A stretch of DNA of 35,001 nt. It comes from Acidovorax sp. (lineage in GTDB: Bacteria; Pseudomonadota; Gammaproteobacteria; Burkholderiales; Burkholderiaceae_C). Below are positions 1 to 8,263 of this stretch, piece after piece. The notes beneath the pieces are model-generated. The model was not told where the DNA came from and made no database searches. It worked only from the letters and a program-made list of their open reading frames with translations. Within the stretch, counting starts at the first letter, position 1; each line of letters starts with the position of its first letter. Made by a program: the position numbers and the translations under genes. The stretch is taken from assembly GCF_022763525.1 (NCBI RefSeq), contig NZ_JALEGG010000054.1:1-35001 (forward strand), in the 5' to 3' direction.

Positions 1-7
1 AGCACTC

Positions 8-62
8 AAAAATGATAGCTATTGGCGCTTGATGCACAAGCGCCAGAGGCCAATTTGACTTA
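8..62 (+). repeat. dispersed palindromic repeat family A, copy 1
   Basis: About 55 bp with the family pattern: TGATAGCT, then GGCGCTTG (24-31), a 5-nt loop, CAAGCGCC (37-44), then AGAGGCCAATTTGACT. The 8-bp arms are perfectly complementary. It lies upstream of lapA, with its flanking gene outside the window. Related copies are at 8648, 12361, 22996, 27153 (reverse) and 31703. Confidence 0.8.
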
Positions 63-136
63 AGTACCTGCCCGCCAAGCGCTTCACGACTCTCAGCGTG
101 CAAGCTCTTAGAATCCCCCCACCACTGGGGAGACCG

Positions 137-481
137 ATGAAATACCTCCTGTGGCTGCTCAAGGCAGCCATTTTTTTTACGCTGTTTGCCTTCGCTCTGA
201 ACAATCAGCAGGACGCCACCGTCCACTTCTTCTTTGGCACGCAGTGGCGCGCACCGCTCGTGCTGGTGGTGCTGACCGCCTTCGCCGCGGGCCTGGTGGT
301 GGGCGTGCTGGGCATGGTGCCGCGCTGGTGGCGCCACCGCACGGCTGCGCGTCGCGCCCAGGTGGCGACCATGGCCGGCGCCGTCCCGGCTGCACCATTG
401 TCTGCAGTTCCCGCGGGCACCAGCGGCAGCCCGTCCGCCCCCACCTCACCGCCCGACGTGCCCTCTGTCCATGGAATTTGA
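137..481 (+). CDS. lapA: LapA-like (DUF1049) inner-membrane protein
   Basis: A 114-residue membrane protein with two hydrophobic segments at about residues 3-22 and 40-62, a short loop containing NNQQDATVHFFFGTQW, and a polar Ala/Pro/Ser-rich cytoplasmic tail. This matches the LapA/YciS (DUF1049) family, which acts with LapB in controlling lipopolysaccharide synthesis through FtsH-dependent turnover of LpxC; that role is known from Escherichia coli and inferred here. The ATG at 137 is preferred over the in-frame one at 98 because GGGGAG sits 5 nt upstream and the protein then begins directly with the membrane helix. The stop overlaps lapB by 11 bp, so the two are probably translated together. 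In many proteobacteria the pair follows ihfB, which would lie left of the window. Confidence 0.88.
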   Translation: MKYLLWLLKAAIFFTLFAFALNNQQDATVHFFFGTQWRAPLVLVVLTAFAAGLVVGVLGMVPRWWRHRTAARRAQVATMAGAVPAAPLSAVPAGTSGSPSAPTSPPDVPSVHGI

Positions 482-1628
482 CCTGACCTGGATTCTCCTG
501 GGCCTGCCCCTGGCCTTCGTGCTGGGCTGGCTGGCATCGCGCTTCGACTTGCGCCAGTTGCGCGCCGAAAACCGCCGCGCGCCCAAGGCGTATTTCAAGG
601 GCTTGAACTTCCTGCTGAACGAGCAGCAGGACCAGGCCATTGACGCCTTCATCGAAGCCGTACAGAACGACCCCGACACCTCAGAACTGCACTTCGCGCT
701 GGGCAACCTGTTCCGCCGCCGGGGCGAGTACGACCGTGCGGTTCGTGTGCACGAGCATCTGCTCTCGCGCGGCGACCTCTCTCGCACCGACCGCGAGCGA
801 GCCCAGCACGCGCTGGCGCTCGACTTCCTCAAGGCTGGCCTGCTGGACCGCGCGGAAGAAGCCCTGCACCGCCTGGAAGGCACCCCTTTTGAAGCCCAGG
901 CCCGGCTGGCGCTACTCGCCATCTATGAGCGTTCCCGAGACTGGCCCCATGCAGCCACCATCGCTCGCAAGATGCACGACGCCGACCAAGGCGACTTCAG
1001 CACCCGCCAAGCCCACTACCTGTGCGAGCAGGCCTTGGCGTTAAGAGCCCAGGGCGACCCATCCGCCGCGCAGGCGCTGCTGGAGCAAGCGGTGGCCGCA
1101 GCCCCCGAGGCCGCGCGCCCCCGCATCGAGCTGGCGCGGCTGCAGCGGCTCCTCGGTCAACCCACGGAGGTGCTGGCCACGCTGCAGGCGCTGGGGGAGC
1201 GCAATCCCGCGGCGCTGCCCCTGGCCGCGGCGCTGATGGTGGAGGCCGGCACAGCCACCGGCCGCACGCCGGAGGTCCATGCGCTGCTGCAGGCCCACTA
1301 CGCTCAAGCCCCTTCGCTCGACGTGCTGGAGAGCATCGTGGCCCTGGAGACAGCGGACGCGGCCACCAGCTGCACGGCGCGGCAGCGCTACGTGGAACAT
1401 CTGGACAAGGAGCGCTCGCTGGTGGCGGCCGCCAAATGGCTGGCCACCGAAAAACTGGAACACGAAGAGTTTCACCCCCAGATCCAGCGTGCGCTGGACC
1501 ATGCCGTCAAGCCGCTCACCCGCTACCGCTGCGCGGCCTGCGGCTTCGAGGCCCGCCAGCATTTCTGGCAATGCCCGGGCTGCCAGACGTGGGACAGCTA
1601 CCCCGCGCGCCGCGTCGAAGAACTCTAG
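471..1628 (+). CDS. lapB: LapB (YciM) LPS assembly regulatory protein
   Basis: A 385-residue protein with an N-terminal membrane anchor (about residues 5-21), the family-typical segment RAPKAYFKGLNFLLNEQQD, a run of tetratricopeptide repeats, and a C-terminal rubredoxin-like metal site with Cys354, Cys357, Cys368 and Cys371 (CAAC...CPGC). This architecture is diagnostic for LapB/YciM, a membrane-anchored TPR protein that recruits LpxC to FtsH in enterobacteria and so limits lipid A synthesis. Length matches the family (about 390 residues). The ATG overlaps the end of lapA, which fits translational coupling. All four metal-binding cysteines are present, so the protein looks intact. The LpxC-control role in this organism is inferred from homology. 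Confidence 0.95.
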   Translation: MEFDLTWILLGLPLAFVLGWLASRFDLRQLRAENRRAPKAYFKGLNFLLNEQQDQAIDAFIEAVQNDPDTSELHFALGNLFRRRGEYDRAVRVHEHLLSRGDLSRTDRERAQHALALDFLKAGLLDRAEEALHRLEGTPFEAQARLALLAIYERSRDWPHAATIARKMHDADQGDFSTRQAHYLCEQALALRAQGDPSAAQALLEQAVAAAPEAARPRIELARLQRLLGQPTEVLATLQALGERNPAALPLAAALMVEAGTATGRTPEVHALLQAHYAQAPSLDVLESIVALETADAATSCTARQRYVEHLDKERSLVAAAKWLATEKLEHEEFHPQIQRALDHAVKPLTRYRCAACGFEARQHFWQCPGCQTWDSYPARRVEEL

Positions 1629-1724
1629 GAAACCTGTTGAACAGGTGCGGGCATCTGCTCTGCCAGGCGCCAGCATCGAGAGCCACCATTCACATACCAA
1701 GCGAGAACCCCGAGGGAGATCCAC

Positions 1725-2195
1725 ATGTTCAAGAAGATTCTGCTCATCATCACCTTGTTGTATGCCGCCGCGGCGTTTGCCGCGGTCGACGTGAACAAGG
1801 CCACCGCCGCCGAGCTGGACGGGGTCAAAGGGATCGGCCCTGGCCTGTCCACCAAGATCCTGGACGAGCGCAACCATGGTGACTTCAAGGACTGGAGCGA
1901 CTTCATCGCCCGGGTGGGTGGCGTGGGTGAGAAAACGGCGGCCCGTCTGTCTGCCGAAGGTTTGACTGTCAATGGCAAGAAGTTCAGCGCTGCCGCAGTC
2001 GCCAAGGCCAAAGCAAAAGCGGACAAGGCCGAAAAAGCCGACAAGAAGGCCAAGGACGCTCAAGCCACCGACAAGAACGGCGCTGGCAGCAAAGGCAAGC
2101 AGGAGGGCAAATCCACGGCGGCGGTGCCCGCGGTGCAGCAGCCCACTACCGCAGCCCCGGCGGCCACTGCGGCAGATACCGCTACCAAAAAGTAA
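1725..2195 (+). CDS. ComEA-like secreted helix-hairpin-helix protein
   Basis: A 156-residue protein. Residues 1-19 form a signal peptide ending AFA. The mature part contains VNKATAAELDGVKGIGPG, the ComEA-type helix-hairpin-helix DNA-binding fold, with a second hairpin around residues 63-75 (RVGGVGEKTAARL). Beyond residue 85 the chain is a low-complexity Lys/Ala-rich tail that probably adds non-specific nucleic-acid affinity. ComEA proteins bind incoming DNA in the periplasm during natural transformation, but short stand-alone HhH proteins of this kind are common in Burkholderiales and need not be competence factors. The tail is longer than in minimal ComEA proteins. The ATG at 1725 follows GAGGGAGATCCAC. 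A strong terminator directly follows, so the gene probably ends the transcript and may be its own unit after a 96-bp gap from lapB. Confidence 0.82.
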   Translation: MFKKILLIITLLYAAAAFAAVDVNKATAAELDGVKGIGPGLSTKILDERNHGDFKDWSDFIARVGGVGEKTAARLSAEGLTVNGKKFSAAAVAKAKAKADKAEKADKKAKDAQATDKNGAGSKGKQEGKSTAAVPAVQQPTTAAPAATAADTATKK

Positions 2196-2213
2196 GCGCG
2201 CCGCCCAATCCAC

Positions 2214-2241
2214 AAGCCCGCCCTGGCGGGCTTTGTTTTTT
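2214..2241 (+). terminator. Rho-independent terminator after the comEA-like gene
   Basis: AAGCCCGCC (2214-2222) pairs with GGCGGGCTT (2225-2233), followed by TGTTTTTT. It begins 18 nt after the stop codon and separates the lap/comEA genes from the Mrp operon. Confidence 0.9.
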
Positions 2242-2322
2242 GGCTGCCGCGGGGGCACTGCGGGGCTTGCACGGCAAGGAGGATGCAGGGTCTTTGGGGG
2301 TGCAACCTAAAATCGTTTGCGC

Positions 2323-5283
2323 ATGCCCCTGATCACCCTCATCCTCCTTCCCTTCATCGGCAGCCTGCTGGCGGCAGTTTTGCCCGCCAACGCCCGCAAT
2401 ACCGAGTCCACGCTGGCGGGCCTGATCGCCCTGTTCTGCACCGTCCAGGCGGCACTGTGCTTCCCCCAGATTTCCGATGGCGGGGTCATCCGGCAGGAAC
2501 TGGCCTGGCTCCCTGCCCTGGGCCTGAACCTTGTTATCCGCATGGATGGCTTTGCGTGGATGTTTTGCATGCTGGTACTGGGCGTGGGCAGCCTGGTGGT
2601 GCTGTACGCGCGCTACTACATGTCGTCAGCTGACCCGGTGCCGCGCTTCTTCTCGTTCTTTCTCGCCTTCATGGGCGCCATGGCGGGCGTGGTGCTCTCG
2701 GGCAACCTCATTCAGATCGCTTTCTTCTGGGAGCTGACCAGCCTGTTTTCCTTCTTGCTGATCGGCTACTGGCACCACCGCAAGGACGCGCGGCGCGGCG
2801 CGCGCATGGCGCTCACCGTGACGGGCGCCGGGGGCCTCGCCATGCTGGCGGGCATGCTGGTGCTGGGCCACATCGTGGGCAGCTACGACCTCGACCGGGT
2901 GCTGGCTGCCGGCACGCTGATCCAGGCGCACCCGCTGTACCCCACTGCGCTGGTACTGATCCTGCTGGGCGCACTGACCAAAAGCGCGCAATTGCCGTTC
3001 CACTTCTGGCTGCCGCACGCCATGGCCGCGCCCACGCCCGTGTCGGCGTACCTGCACTCGGCCACCATGGTCAAGGCGGGCGTGTTTTTGCTGGCGCGGA
3101 TGTGGCCAGCCCTCGCGGGCACCGAACCCTGGTTCTGGCTGGTGGGTGGCGCAGGCCTGGCCACGCTGCTGGTGGGCGGCTACGCGGCCATGTTCCAGAA
3201 CGACCTCAAGGGCCTGCTGGCCTATTCAACCATCTCGCATCTCGGGCTCATCACGCTGCTGCTGGGCCTGAACAGCCCGCTGGCCGCGGTGGCAGCGGTT
3301 TTCCACATCATGAACCACGCCACCTTCAAGGCCTCGCTGTTCATGGCCGTGGGCATCGTGGACCATGAAAGCGGCACGCGCGACATACGGCGCCTTTCCG
3401 GGCTGCGCAAGATGATGCCCATCACCGCCACGCTCGCCATGGTGGCCAGTGCAGCGATGGCCGGCGTGCCACTGCTCAACGGCTTCCTCTCCAAGGAAAT
3501 GTTCTTTGCCGAAACGGTGTACGTGAACACCACGCCCATGCTGGAATGGCTGCTGCCCGTGGCCGCCACCGTGGCCGGCATGTTCAGCGTGGCGTACTCG
3601 TTGCGCTTCACAGTGGATGTGTTCTGGGGCCCGCCCGCCACCGACCTGCCACGGCCGCCGCACGAGCCGCCGCACTGGATGCGGGTGCCCGTCGAGCTGC
3701 TGGTGCTCGCCTGCCTGGTGGTGGGGACGCTGCCCGCATGGTCGGTGGGCGCCTATCTGGCCGCCGCCGCACGGCCGGTTGTTGGGGGCGATCTGCCCAA
3801 CTACAGCCTCGCGGTGTGGCACGGGTTCAATACGCCTTTCGTGATGAGCCTGGTGGCCTTGGCCGGTGGCGCCGCCCTGTACGCGCTGCTGCGCTGGCAG
3901 CGCAGCCAAGGCACGCTGGATGCGCCGCCGGCAATGCGTCACATCAGCGGCCAGCGGCTGTTTGAAGGTACCCTCGCCGCCCTCACCCAGTGGGGGCGCC
4001 AGGGCCGCAGAATGCTGGGTACGGGACGTTTGCAGTGGCAGATGCTGTGGCTCGTGAGCGCGGCGCTTGCCGCCTGCGTGCTGCCGCTGTGGGCACGGGG
4101 CCTGCCCATTGGCGACCGCGCGCAATTGCCGTTGTCACCGGCCTTCGCGCTGCTGTGGCTGCTGGGCGGCCTGTGCGCCATGGCCGCGGCCTGGCAGGCC
4201 AAATACCACCGCTTGGCGGCGCTGACGCTGCTGGGCGGCTCGGGCCTGTGCGTGTGCCTGACCTTCCTCTGGTTTTCCGCGCCCGACCTCGCGCTCACGC
4301 AGATCGTGGTGGAGGTCGTGACCACCATTCTCATCCTGCTGGGGCTGCGCTGGCTGCCCCGGCGCGACGAAAGCCTGCGCCTGCCCACGCTGGCCGAAGC
4401 ACGCCGCACCCAGCTGCGCCGCTGGCGCGACATGGCCCTGGCGCTGACCAGCGGCGCGGGCATGGCGCTGCTTTCCTTCGCCATGATGAGCCGCCCCTTC
4501 CCCGACAGCACCTCCACCTTCTTCCTGGAGCGCGCACTCACCGAAGGCGGCGGCACCAACGTGGTCAACGTGATGCTGGTGGACTTCCGGGGTTTCGACA
4601 CCTTCGGCGAGATCGTGGTGCTGGGCATCGTGGCGCTCACGGTGTATGCGCTGCTTCGGCGCTTCAGGCCTGCGCGCGAGGTGATGGACCTGCCACCGCA
4701 GCAGCGCGCCCTGCCCGCCGACGTGGATACCGACCTGTCCAACCCACGCCAGACCGCCGACACCGCTGTGGGCTACCTCATGGTGCCCGCCGTGCTGGTG
4801 CGCCTGATGCTGCCATTTGCCACGCTGGTGTCCATGTATCTCTTCATGCGAGGCCACAACGAGCCCGGGGGCGGCTTTGTGGCCGGGCTGGTGTTCTCGG
4901 TGGCGCTGCTGCTGCAGTACATCGTCTCGGGCACCTCATGGGTCGAGGCGCACCTGCCGTTGTACCCGCGCCGCTGGATTGGCGTGGGCCTGCTCACCGC
5001 TCTGGCCACCGGGCTGGGAGCGCTGGCCTGGGGCTACCCCTTCCTCACCAGCCACACGGCCCACCTGCACCTGCCAGTGGTCGGCGACATCCACGTGGCA
5101 AGCGCTCTGTTCTTTGACATCGGCGTGTTCACGCTGGTGGTGGGCTCCACCATGCTCATCCTCACCGGCATCGCCCACCAATCGGTGCGCAGCCACCGCT
5201 ACAACAACACACGCCCCGCCGAGGAAGCGCAGGCCGCGGAACCACCCACCGTCGCAACACAGGGAGAAGGCCCATGGAACTGA
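2323..5283 (+). CDS. mnhA: Mrp/Mnh monovalent cation/H+ antiporter subunit A, fused to subunit B
   Basis: A 986-residue polytopic membrane protein. The N-terminal about 500 residues are the NADH-quinone-oxidoreductase-like antiporter module: FFWELTSLFSF near residue 135 carries the conserved Glu, and LPFHFWLPHAMAAPTPVSA near residue 225 is the hallmark of these proton-translocating subunits. Residues about 605-685 match the MbhD/DUF4040 module. Residues about 813-955 match MnhB (FMRGHNEPGGGFVAG), so this is the A+B fusion found in many Gram-negative bacteria, where separate MrpA is about 800 residues. It is the largest subunit of the complex that exchanges cytoplasmic Na+ (or K+) for protons. 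ATG 2323 is chosen over an in-frame TTG at 2317; neither has a clear ribosome-binding site. The 3' end overlaps mnhC by 10 bp. Confidence 0.93.
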   Translation: MPLITLILLPFIGSLLAAVLPANARNTESTLAGLIALFCTVQAALCFPQISDGGVIRQELAWLPALGLNLVIRMDGFAWMFCMLVLGVGSLVVLYARYYMSSADPVPRFFSFFLAFMGAMAGVVLSGNLIQIAFFWELTSLFSFLLIGYWHHRKDARRGARMALTVTGAGGLAMLAGMLVLGHIVGSYDLDRVLAAGTLIQAHPLYPTALVLILLGALTKSAQLPFHFWLPHAMAAPTPVSAYLHSATMVKAGVFLLARMWPALAGTEPWFWLVGGAGLATLLVGGYAAMFQNDLKGLLAYSTISHLGLITLLLGLNSPLAAVAAVFHIMNHATFKASLFMAVGIVDHESGTRDIRRLSGLRKMMPITATLAMVASAAMAGVPLLNGFLSKEMFFAETVYVNTTPMLEWLLPVAATVAGMFSVAYSLRFTVDVFWGPPATDLPRPPHEPPHWMRVPVELLVLACLVVGTLPAWSVGAYLAAAARPVVGGDLPNYSLAVWHGFNTPFVMSLVALAGGAALYALLRWQRSQGTLDAPPAMRHISGQRLFEGTLAALTQWGRQGRRMLGTGRLQWQMLWLVSAALAACVLPLWARGLPIGDRAQLPLSPAFALLWLLGGLCAMAAAWQAKYHRLAALTLLGGSGLCVCLTFLWFSAPDLALTQIVVEVVTTILILLGLRWLPRRDESLRLPTLAEARRTQLRRWRDMALALTSGAGMALLSFAMMSRPFPDSTSTFFLERALTEGGGTNVVNVMLVDFRGFDTFGEIVVLGIVALTVYALLRRFRPAREVMDLPPQQRALPADVDTDLSNPRQTADTAVGYLMVPAVLVRLMLPFATLVSMYLFMRGHNEPGGGFVAGLVFSVALLLQYIVSGTSWVEAHLPLYPRRWIGVGLLTALATGLGALAWGYPFLTSHTAHLHLPVVGDIHVASALFFDIGVFTLVVGSTMLILTGIAHQSVRSHRYNNTRPAEEAQAAEPPTVATQGEGPWN

Positions 5284-5639
5284 TACTGGCACTGGCCATT
5301 GGCGTACTCACAGGTTCGGGCGTGTGGCTGCTGCTGCGGCCCCGCACCTTCCAGGTCATCATGGGGCTGTCGCTGCTGTCGTACGCGGTCAACCTCTTCA
5401 TCTTCAGCATGGGGCGCCTGGGCCTGGCCATCGACAAGGAGCCCGTGCTGCAGCCCGGCCTGCCGCAAGATCTGGCGCACTACGCCGACCCCATGCCCCA
5501 GGCGCTCACACTCACCGCCATCGTGATCGGCTTTGCGATGACGGCGCTGTTCCTGGTGGTGTTGCTGGCATCGCGTGGCATGGCGGGCACCGACCATGTG
5601 GATGGCAGCCGCTCGAAAGACGCTCAGGAAATGCCGTGA
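5274..5639 (+). CDS. mnhC: Mrp/Mnh antiporter subunit C (NuoK-like)
   Basis: A 121-residue protein with three membrane helices, homologous to NuoK. The segment FQVIMGLSLLSYAVNLFIFS is typical of MnhC/MrpC, as is DPMPQALTLTAIVIGFAM in the third helix. MrpC forms part of the ion-translocating membrane arm between subunits A and D. The ATG lies inside the end of mnhA, with GGGAGAAGG upstream. The C-terminal end is short and polar. A 190-bp non-coding gap follows, which is unusual because the other junctions in this operon overlap. Confidence 0.93.
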   Translation: MELILALAIGVLTGSGVWLLLRPRTFQVIMGLSLLSYAVNLFIFSMGRLGLAIDKEPVLQPGLPQDLAHYADPMPQALTLTAIVIGFAMTALFLVVLLASRGMAGTDHVDGSRSKDAQEMP

Positions 5640-5645
5640 TCAATG

Positions 5646-5797
5646 ACACCCCCGTGAGGCGCTACGCGCCTTGGTGCTTCTGCCAGAGGCGGCCGCTCTT
5701 CGCTGCCGTCCAAGCCTGCGCAGGCAGGCTTGGAGCCGCGGCACTCAGCCCCCGCTGCGGGGCGGCCCTTGCCGGGCTGCCCTGGCCTTGGGCGCGG
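5646..5797 (+). repeat. dispersed palindromic element family B, copy 1, inside the Mrp operon
   Basis: The gap between mnhC and mnhD is mostly filled by an element starting ACACCCCCGTGAG. It holds a hairpin GGCGC-TAC-GCGCC (5658-5670) and a perfect 10-bp-arm hairpin CCAAGCCTGC / GCAGGCTTGG (5710-5719, 5724-5733). Its last 50 bp (CGCTGCGGGGCGGCCCTTGC onward) align base for base at most positions with the reverse complement of the element at 24081-24200, which marks them as one family. No good ribosome-binding site or start in this segment extends mnhD plausibly. Confidence 0.7.
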
Positions 5798-5829
5798 CAG
5801 TTTCGTGCGCAGCGTCCGGGACAACTGAC

Positions 5830-7470
5830 ATGACACTCACTGGATTTTTAGTAGACCGGTTGCTGCCGCACCTGATCATTGCTCCCATCGCGTTGCCCAT
5901 GCTCACGGCCGGGCTGATGCTGCTGCTGGTACAGGCCAAGGACCCAGCCCAACCGCATGGACTGGGCGTATACCTGCCCGGCAACTGGCCCGCGCCGTTC
6001 GGCATCGTGCTGGCCCTCGACCGGCTCTCGGCCATGATGCTGGTGCTGTGCAGCACCGTGGCGCTGGCAGCTGTGCTGTTCTCGGCGGCGCGCTGGCACC
6101 GTGCGGGGGTGCACTTTCATCCGCTGTTCCAGTTCCAGCTGATGGGTCTGGCGGGCGCGTTTCTCACGGCCGACCTGTTCAACCTGTTCGTGTTCTTCGA
6201 AATCATGCTGGCGGCCTCGTACGGGCTACTGCTGCACGGCTCGGGCCGCCCGCGCGTGTCGGCGGGGCTGCACTACATTGCCATCAACCTCGCCGCCTCA
6301 TCGCTGTTTCTGATCGGCGTGTCCATGCTCTACGGCATCACCGGCACGCTCAACATGGCCGACCTGTCGCAGGCAGTTGCGGGTGTTGCGCCCGCAGACC
6401 GCGGCCTGTTGCACGCCGCTGCGGCCGTGCTGGCGGTAGCCTTTCTCATCAAGGCCGCCGTGTGGCCGCTCAACTTCTGGCTGGTACCGGCCTACAGCGC
6501 GGCTACGGCGCCAGTGGGCGCTCTTTTCGCGCTGATGACCAAGGTGGGTGTGTACAGCGTGCTGCGGCTGTGGACGCTCCTGTTCGGCGCCGAGGCGGGC
6601 GAATCGTCGCTGTTCGGCAGCCAGTGGCTGGTGGGCGGCGGCATGCTGACCATGGCGTTCGGCGCCATCGGCATGCTGGGCTCGCAGCGCCTGGGGCATC
6701 TGGCGGGCTTCAGCGCCATCCTGTCGTCGGGCACGCTGCTGGCCGCCATGGGCTTTGGACAGAACCTGCTCACGGGAGGGCTGCTGTACTACCTGCTCAG
6801 CTCCACGCTGGCGGTGAGCGCCCTCTTCCTGCTGACCGACCTGATCGATCGCTGGCGCAACGATGGCGCCAGCGTCGCGCCGCACGAACAGACGGATGAC
6901 GCCCCCTTCCTGTCGGCTGATCTGGTCCCCAACGAGGGCATGAACCTCGACGACAAGGAGCAGGCCCTGATCGGCGAGGTCATCCCTGCGGCAGCCGCGT
7001 TCCTCGGCCTGGCGTTCATCGCCTGCACGCTGGTCATTGCGGGCCTGCCTCCCCTGCCCGGATTTGTGGGGAAATTCGCCATGGTTCACGCGCTGCTCAA
7101 TCCCCTGGGGCTAGGCGCTTCCAGCGGCATCCAGTTGGGCGTAGCAGGCTGGACGATGGTGGCGCTGGTGGTGGCATCGGGCCTGCTGGCGCTGGTGGCG
7201 CTGACCCGCGCGGGCATCCGGCACTTCTGGGCGGCGCACGACCGATCGGCCCCCAAGCTGCTGGTGCTGGAGGGGTTGCCAATTGCCCTGCTGCTGGGCG
7301 CTTGCGTAGCCCTGGCCTGGCAGGCCGGCGCCGTGATGCGCTACACCCAGGCCACGGCCGATGCGCTGCACACGCCCTCGACCTATGTACGCGCGGTGAT
7401 GACCACCCTCCCCATGCCCAATCCGCCATCGGCAACAACCCCGGCCGAGCAAGGAGCCCAGCACCCATGA
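5830..7470 (+). CDS. mnhD: Mrp/Mnh antiporter subunit D (NuoN/M-like)
   Basis: A 546-residue polytopic antiporter subunit homologous to NuoM/N. Visible hallmarks are DLFNLFVFFEIMLAASYGLL with the conserved Glu, the Lys-containing FLIKAAVWPLNFWL, and SAATAPVGALFALMTKVGVY. It forms the second ion-translocating core of the Mrp complex. The reading frame is open further upstream to 5671, but those 53 codons are translated from repeat element B and are Arg/Pro/Ala-rich without family similarity, so ATG 5830 is taken as the start; it has only a weak GGGA upstream. The stop overlaps mnhE in ATGA. A polar insert of about 40 residues (DGASVAPHEQTDDAPF and following) lies between helices in the C-terminal third. 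Confidence 0.92.
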   Translation: MTLTGFLVDRLLPHLIIAPIALPMLTAGLMLLLVQAKDPAQPHGLGVYLPGNWPAPFGIVLALDRLSAMMLVLCSTVALAAVLFSAARWHRAGVHFHPLFQFQLMGLAGAFLTADLFNLFVFFEIMLAASYGLLLHGSGRPRVSAGLHYIAINLAASSLFLIGVSMLYGITGTLNMADLSQAVAGVAPADRGLLHAAAAVLAVAFLIKAAVWPLNFWLVPAYSAATAPVGALFALMTKVGVYSVLRLWTLLFGAEAGESSLFGSQWLVGGGMLTMAFGAIGMLGSQRLGHLAGFSAILSSGTLLAAMGFGQNLLTGGLLYYLLSSTLAVSALFLLTDLIDRWRNDGASVAPHEQTDDAPFLSADLVPNEGMNLDDKEQALIGEVIPAAAAFLGLAFIACTLVIAGLPPLPGFVGKFAMVHALLNPLGLGASSGIQLGVAGWTMVALVVASGLLALVALTRAGIRHFWAAHDRSAPKLLVLEGLPIALLLGACVALAWQAGAVMRYTQATADALHTPSTYVRAVMTTLPMPNPPSATTPAEQGAQHP

Positions 7471-7988
7471 AGCCCCGCAACGCCCCCCTGCAGCGGCCCT
7501 TCAAGCGCCTGGTGCCCGCCCCCGTGCTCTCGCTGGCACTGCTGGTGCTGTGGCTGCTGCTCAACCGCAGCCTGAGCGCGGGCCACATCGTGCTGGGCAC
7601 AGTGCTGGCGCTGGCCATTCCGCTGCTCACGGCCGGGCTGCGGCCATTGCCGGTGCGCATCCGCAGGCCAGGCGCCGTGCTGCGCCTGGCCCTTGCCGTC
7701 GCAGTCGATACCGTGCGCTCGAATGTTGCCGTGGCGCGACTGCTGCTGGCACCGGGCCGCCGCCGGCACCCGGCGGGATTTGTGCACATCCCGCTCGATG
7801 TGCGCGACCCCAACGCGCTGGCCGTGCTGGCAACCATCGTCTGCATCACCCCCGGCACCGCCTGGGCCGAGCTGGCGCTGGACCGCAGCATGCTGCTGCT
7901 GCACGTGCTGGAACTGGACGACGCCGCCACCGTCATCGCCAACGTGAAGCGGCGCTACGAGGCCCCCTTGATGGAGATCTTCGAATGA
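7467..7988 (+). CDS. mnhE: Mrp/Mnh antiporter subunit E
   Basis: A 173-residue membrane protein of the MNHE family. The N-terminal half holds the hydrophobic segments (VLSLALLVLWLLLNRSLSAG). The C-terminal cytoplasmic half contains LATIVCITPGTAWAEL and HVLELDD, the strongest family markers. It is a required accessory subunit of the Mrp antiporter complex. The ATG at 7467 overlaps the mnhD stop codon by 4 bp, and its own stop overlaps mnhF by 4 bp, indicating coupled translation. The basic 13-residue N-terminus before the first helix is slightly extended, but no later start is better supported. Confidence 0.93.
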   Translation: MKPRNAPLQRPFKRLVPAPVLSLALLVLWLLLNRSLSAGHIVLGTVLALAIPLLTAGLRPLPVRIRRPGAVLRLALAVAVDTVRSNVAVARLLLAPGRRRHPAGFVHIPLDVRDPNALAVLATIVCITPGTAWAELALDRSMLLLHVLELDDAATVIANVKRRYEAPLMEIFE

Positions 7989-8263
7989 CCCCGATTCTGG
8001 ATTGGGCCCTGCCCATTGCCCTGTTCATGCTGGCTCTGGCCATGGGCTGCGCGCTGATACGCCTGCTCAAGGGCCCTTCCGCGCAAGACCGCGTGCTGGC
8101 GCTCGATTGCATGTACCTGAGCGGCATGCTGGTGATGCTGGTGCTGGGCCTGCTGTATGGCAGCAAGAACTACTTCGAAGCCGCCTTACTGCTGGCGCTG
8201 TTCAGCTTTGTCGGATCGATGGCCATGGCCAAGTTCCTGCTGCGCGGCGAGGTGATCGAATGA
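7985..8263 (+). CDS. mnhF: Mrp/Mnh antiporter subunit F
   Basis: A 92-residue protein with three predicted membrane helices. RLLKGPSAQDRVLALDCMYL after the first helix is the defining MrpF/PhaF pattern (GPSxxDRVxALD). MrpF is a small integral subunit; in Bacillus the homologue is also linked to bile-salt efflux, which is family knowledge not shown here. It overlaps both neighbours by 4 bp (ATGA junctions), as expected for a stoichiometric complex. Confidence 0.93.
   Translation: MTPILDWALPIALFMLALAMGCALIRLLKGPSAQDRVLALDCMYLSGMLVMLVLGLLYGSKNYFEAALLLALFSFVGSMAMAKFLLRGEVIE

Noticed and set aside
1632-1646. ACCTGTT-G-AACAGGT palindrome after lapB as a terminator
   Set aside because: It is a perfect 7-bp-arm palindrome, but a 1-nt loop cannot form as drawn and no T-run follows; an operator is possible but unsupported.
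1041-2258. 405-codon minus-strand open frame opposite lapB and the comEA-like gene
   Set aside because: Shadow of two supported genes on the opposite strand, with low-complexity composition.
2283-2633. Open frame starting ATG 2283 directly after AAGGAGG, 40 nt before mnhA
   Set aside because: The Shine-Dalgarno sequence abuts the ATG with no spacing, the protein is Pro/Gly/His-rich without family features, and nearly all of it overlaps mnhA in another frame.
5671-5829. Upstream extension of mnhD by 53 codons
   Set aside because: The translated segment comes from repeat element B and is unlike the MnhD N-terminus, which starts properly at 5830.
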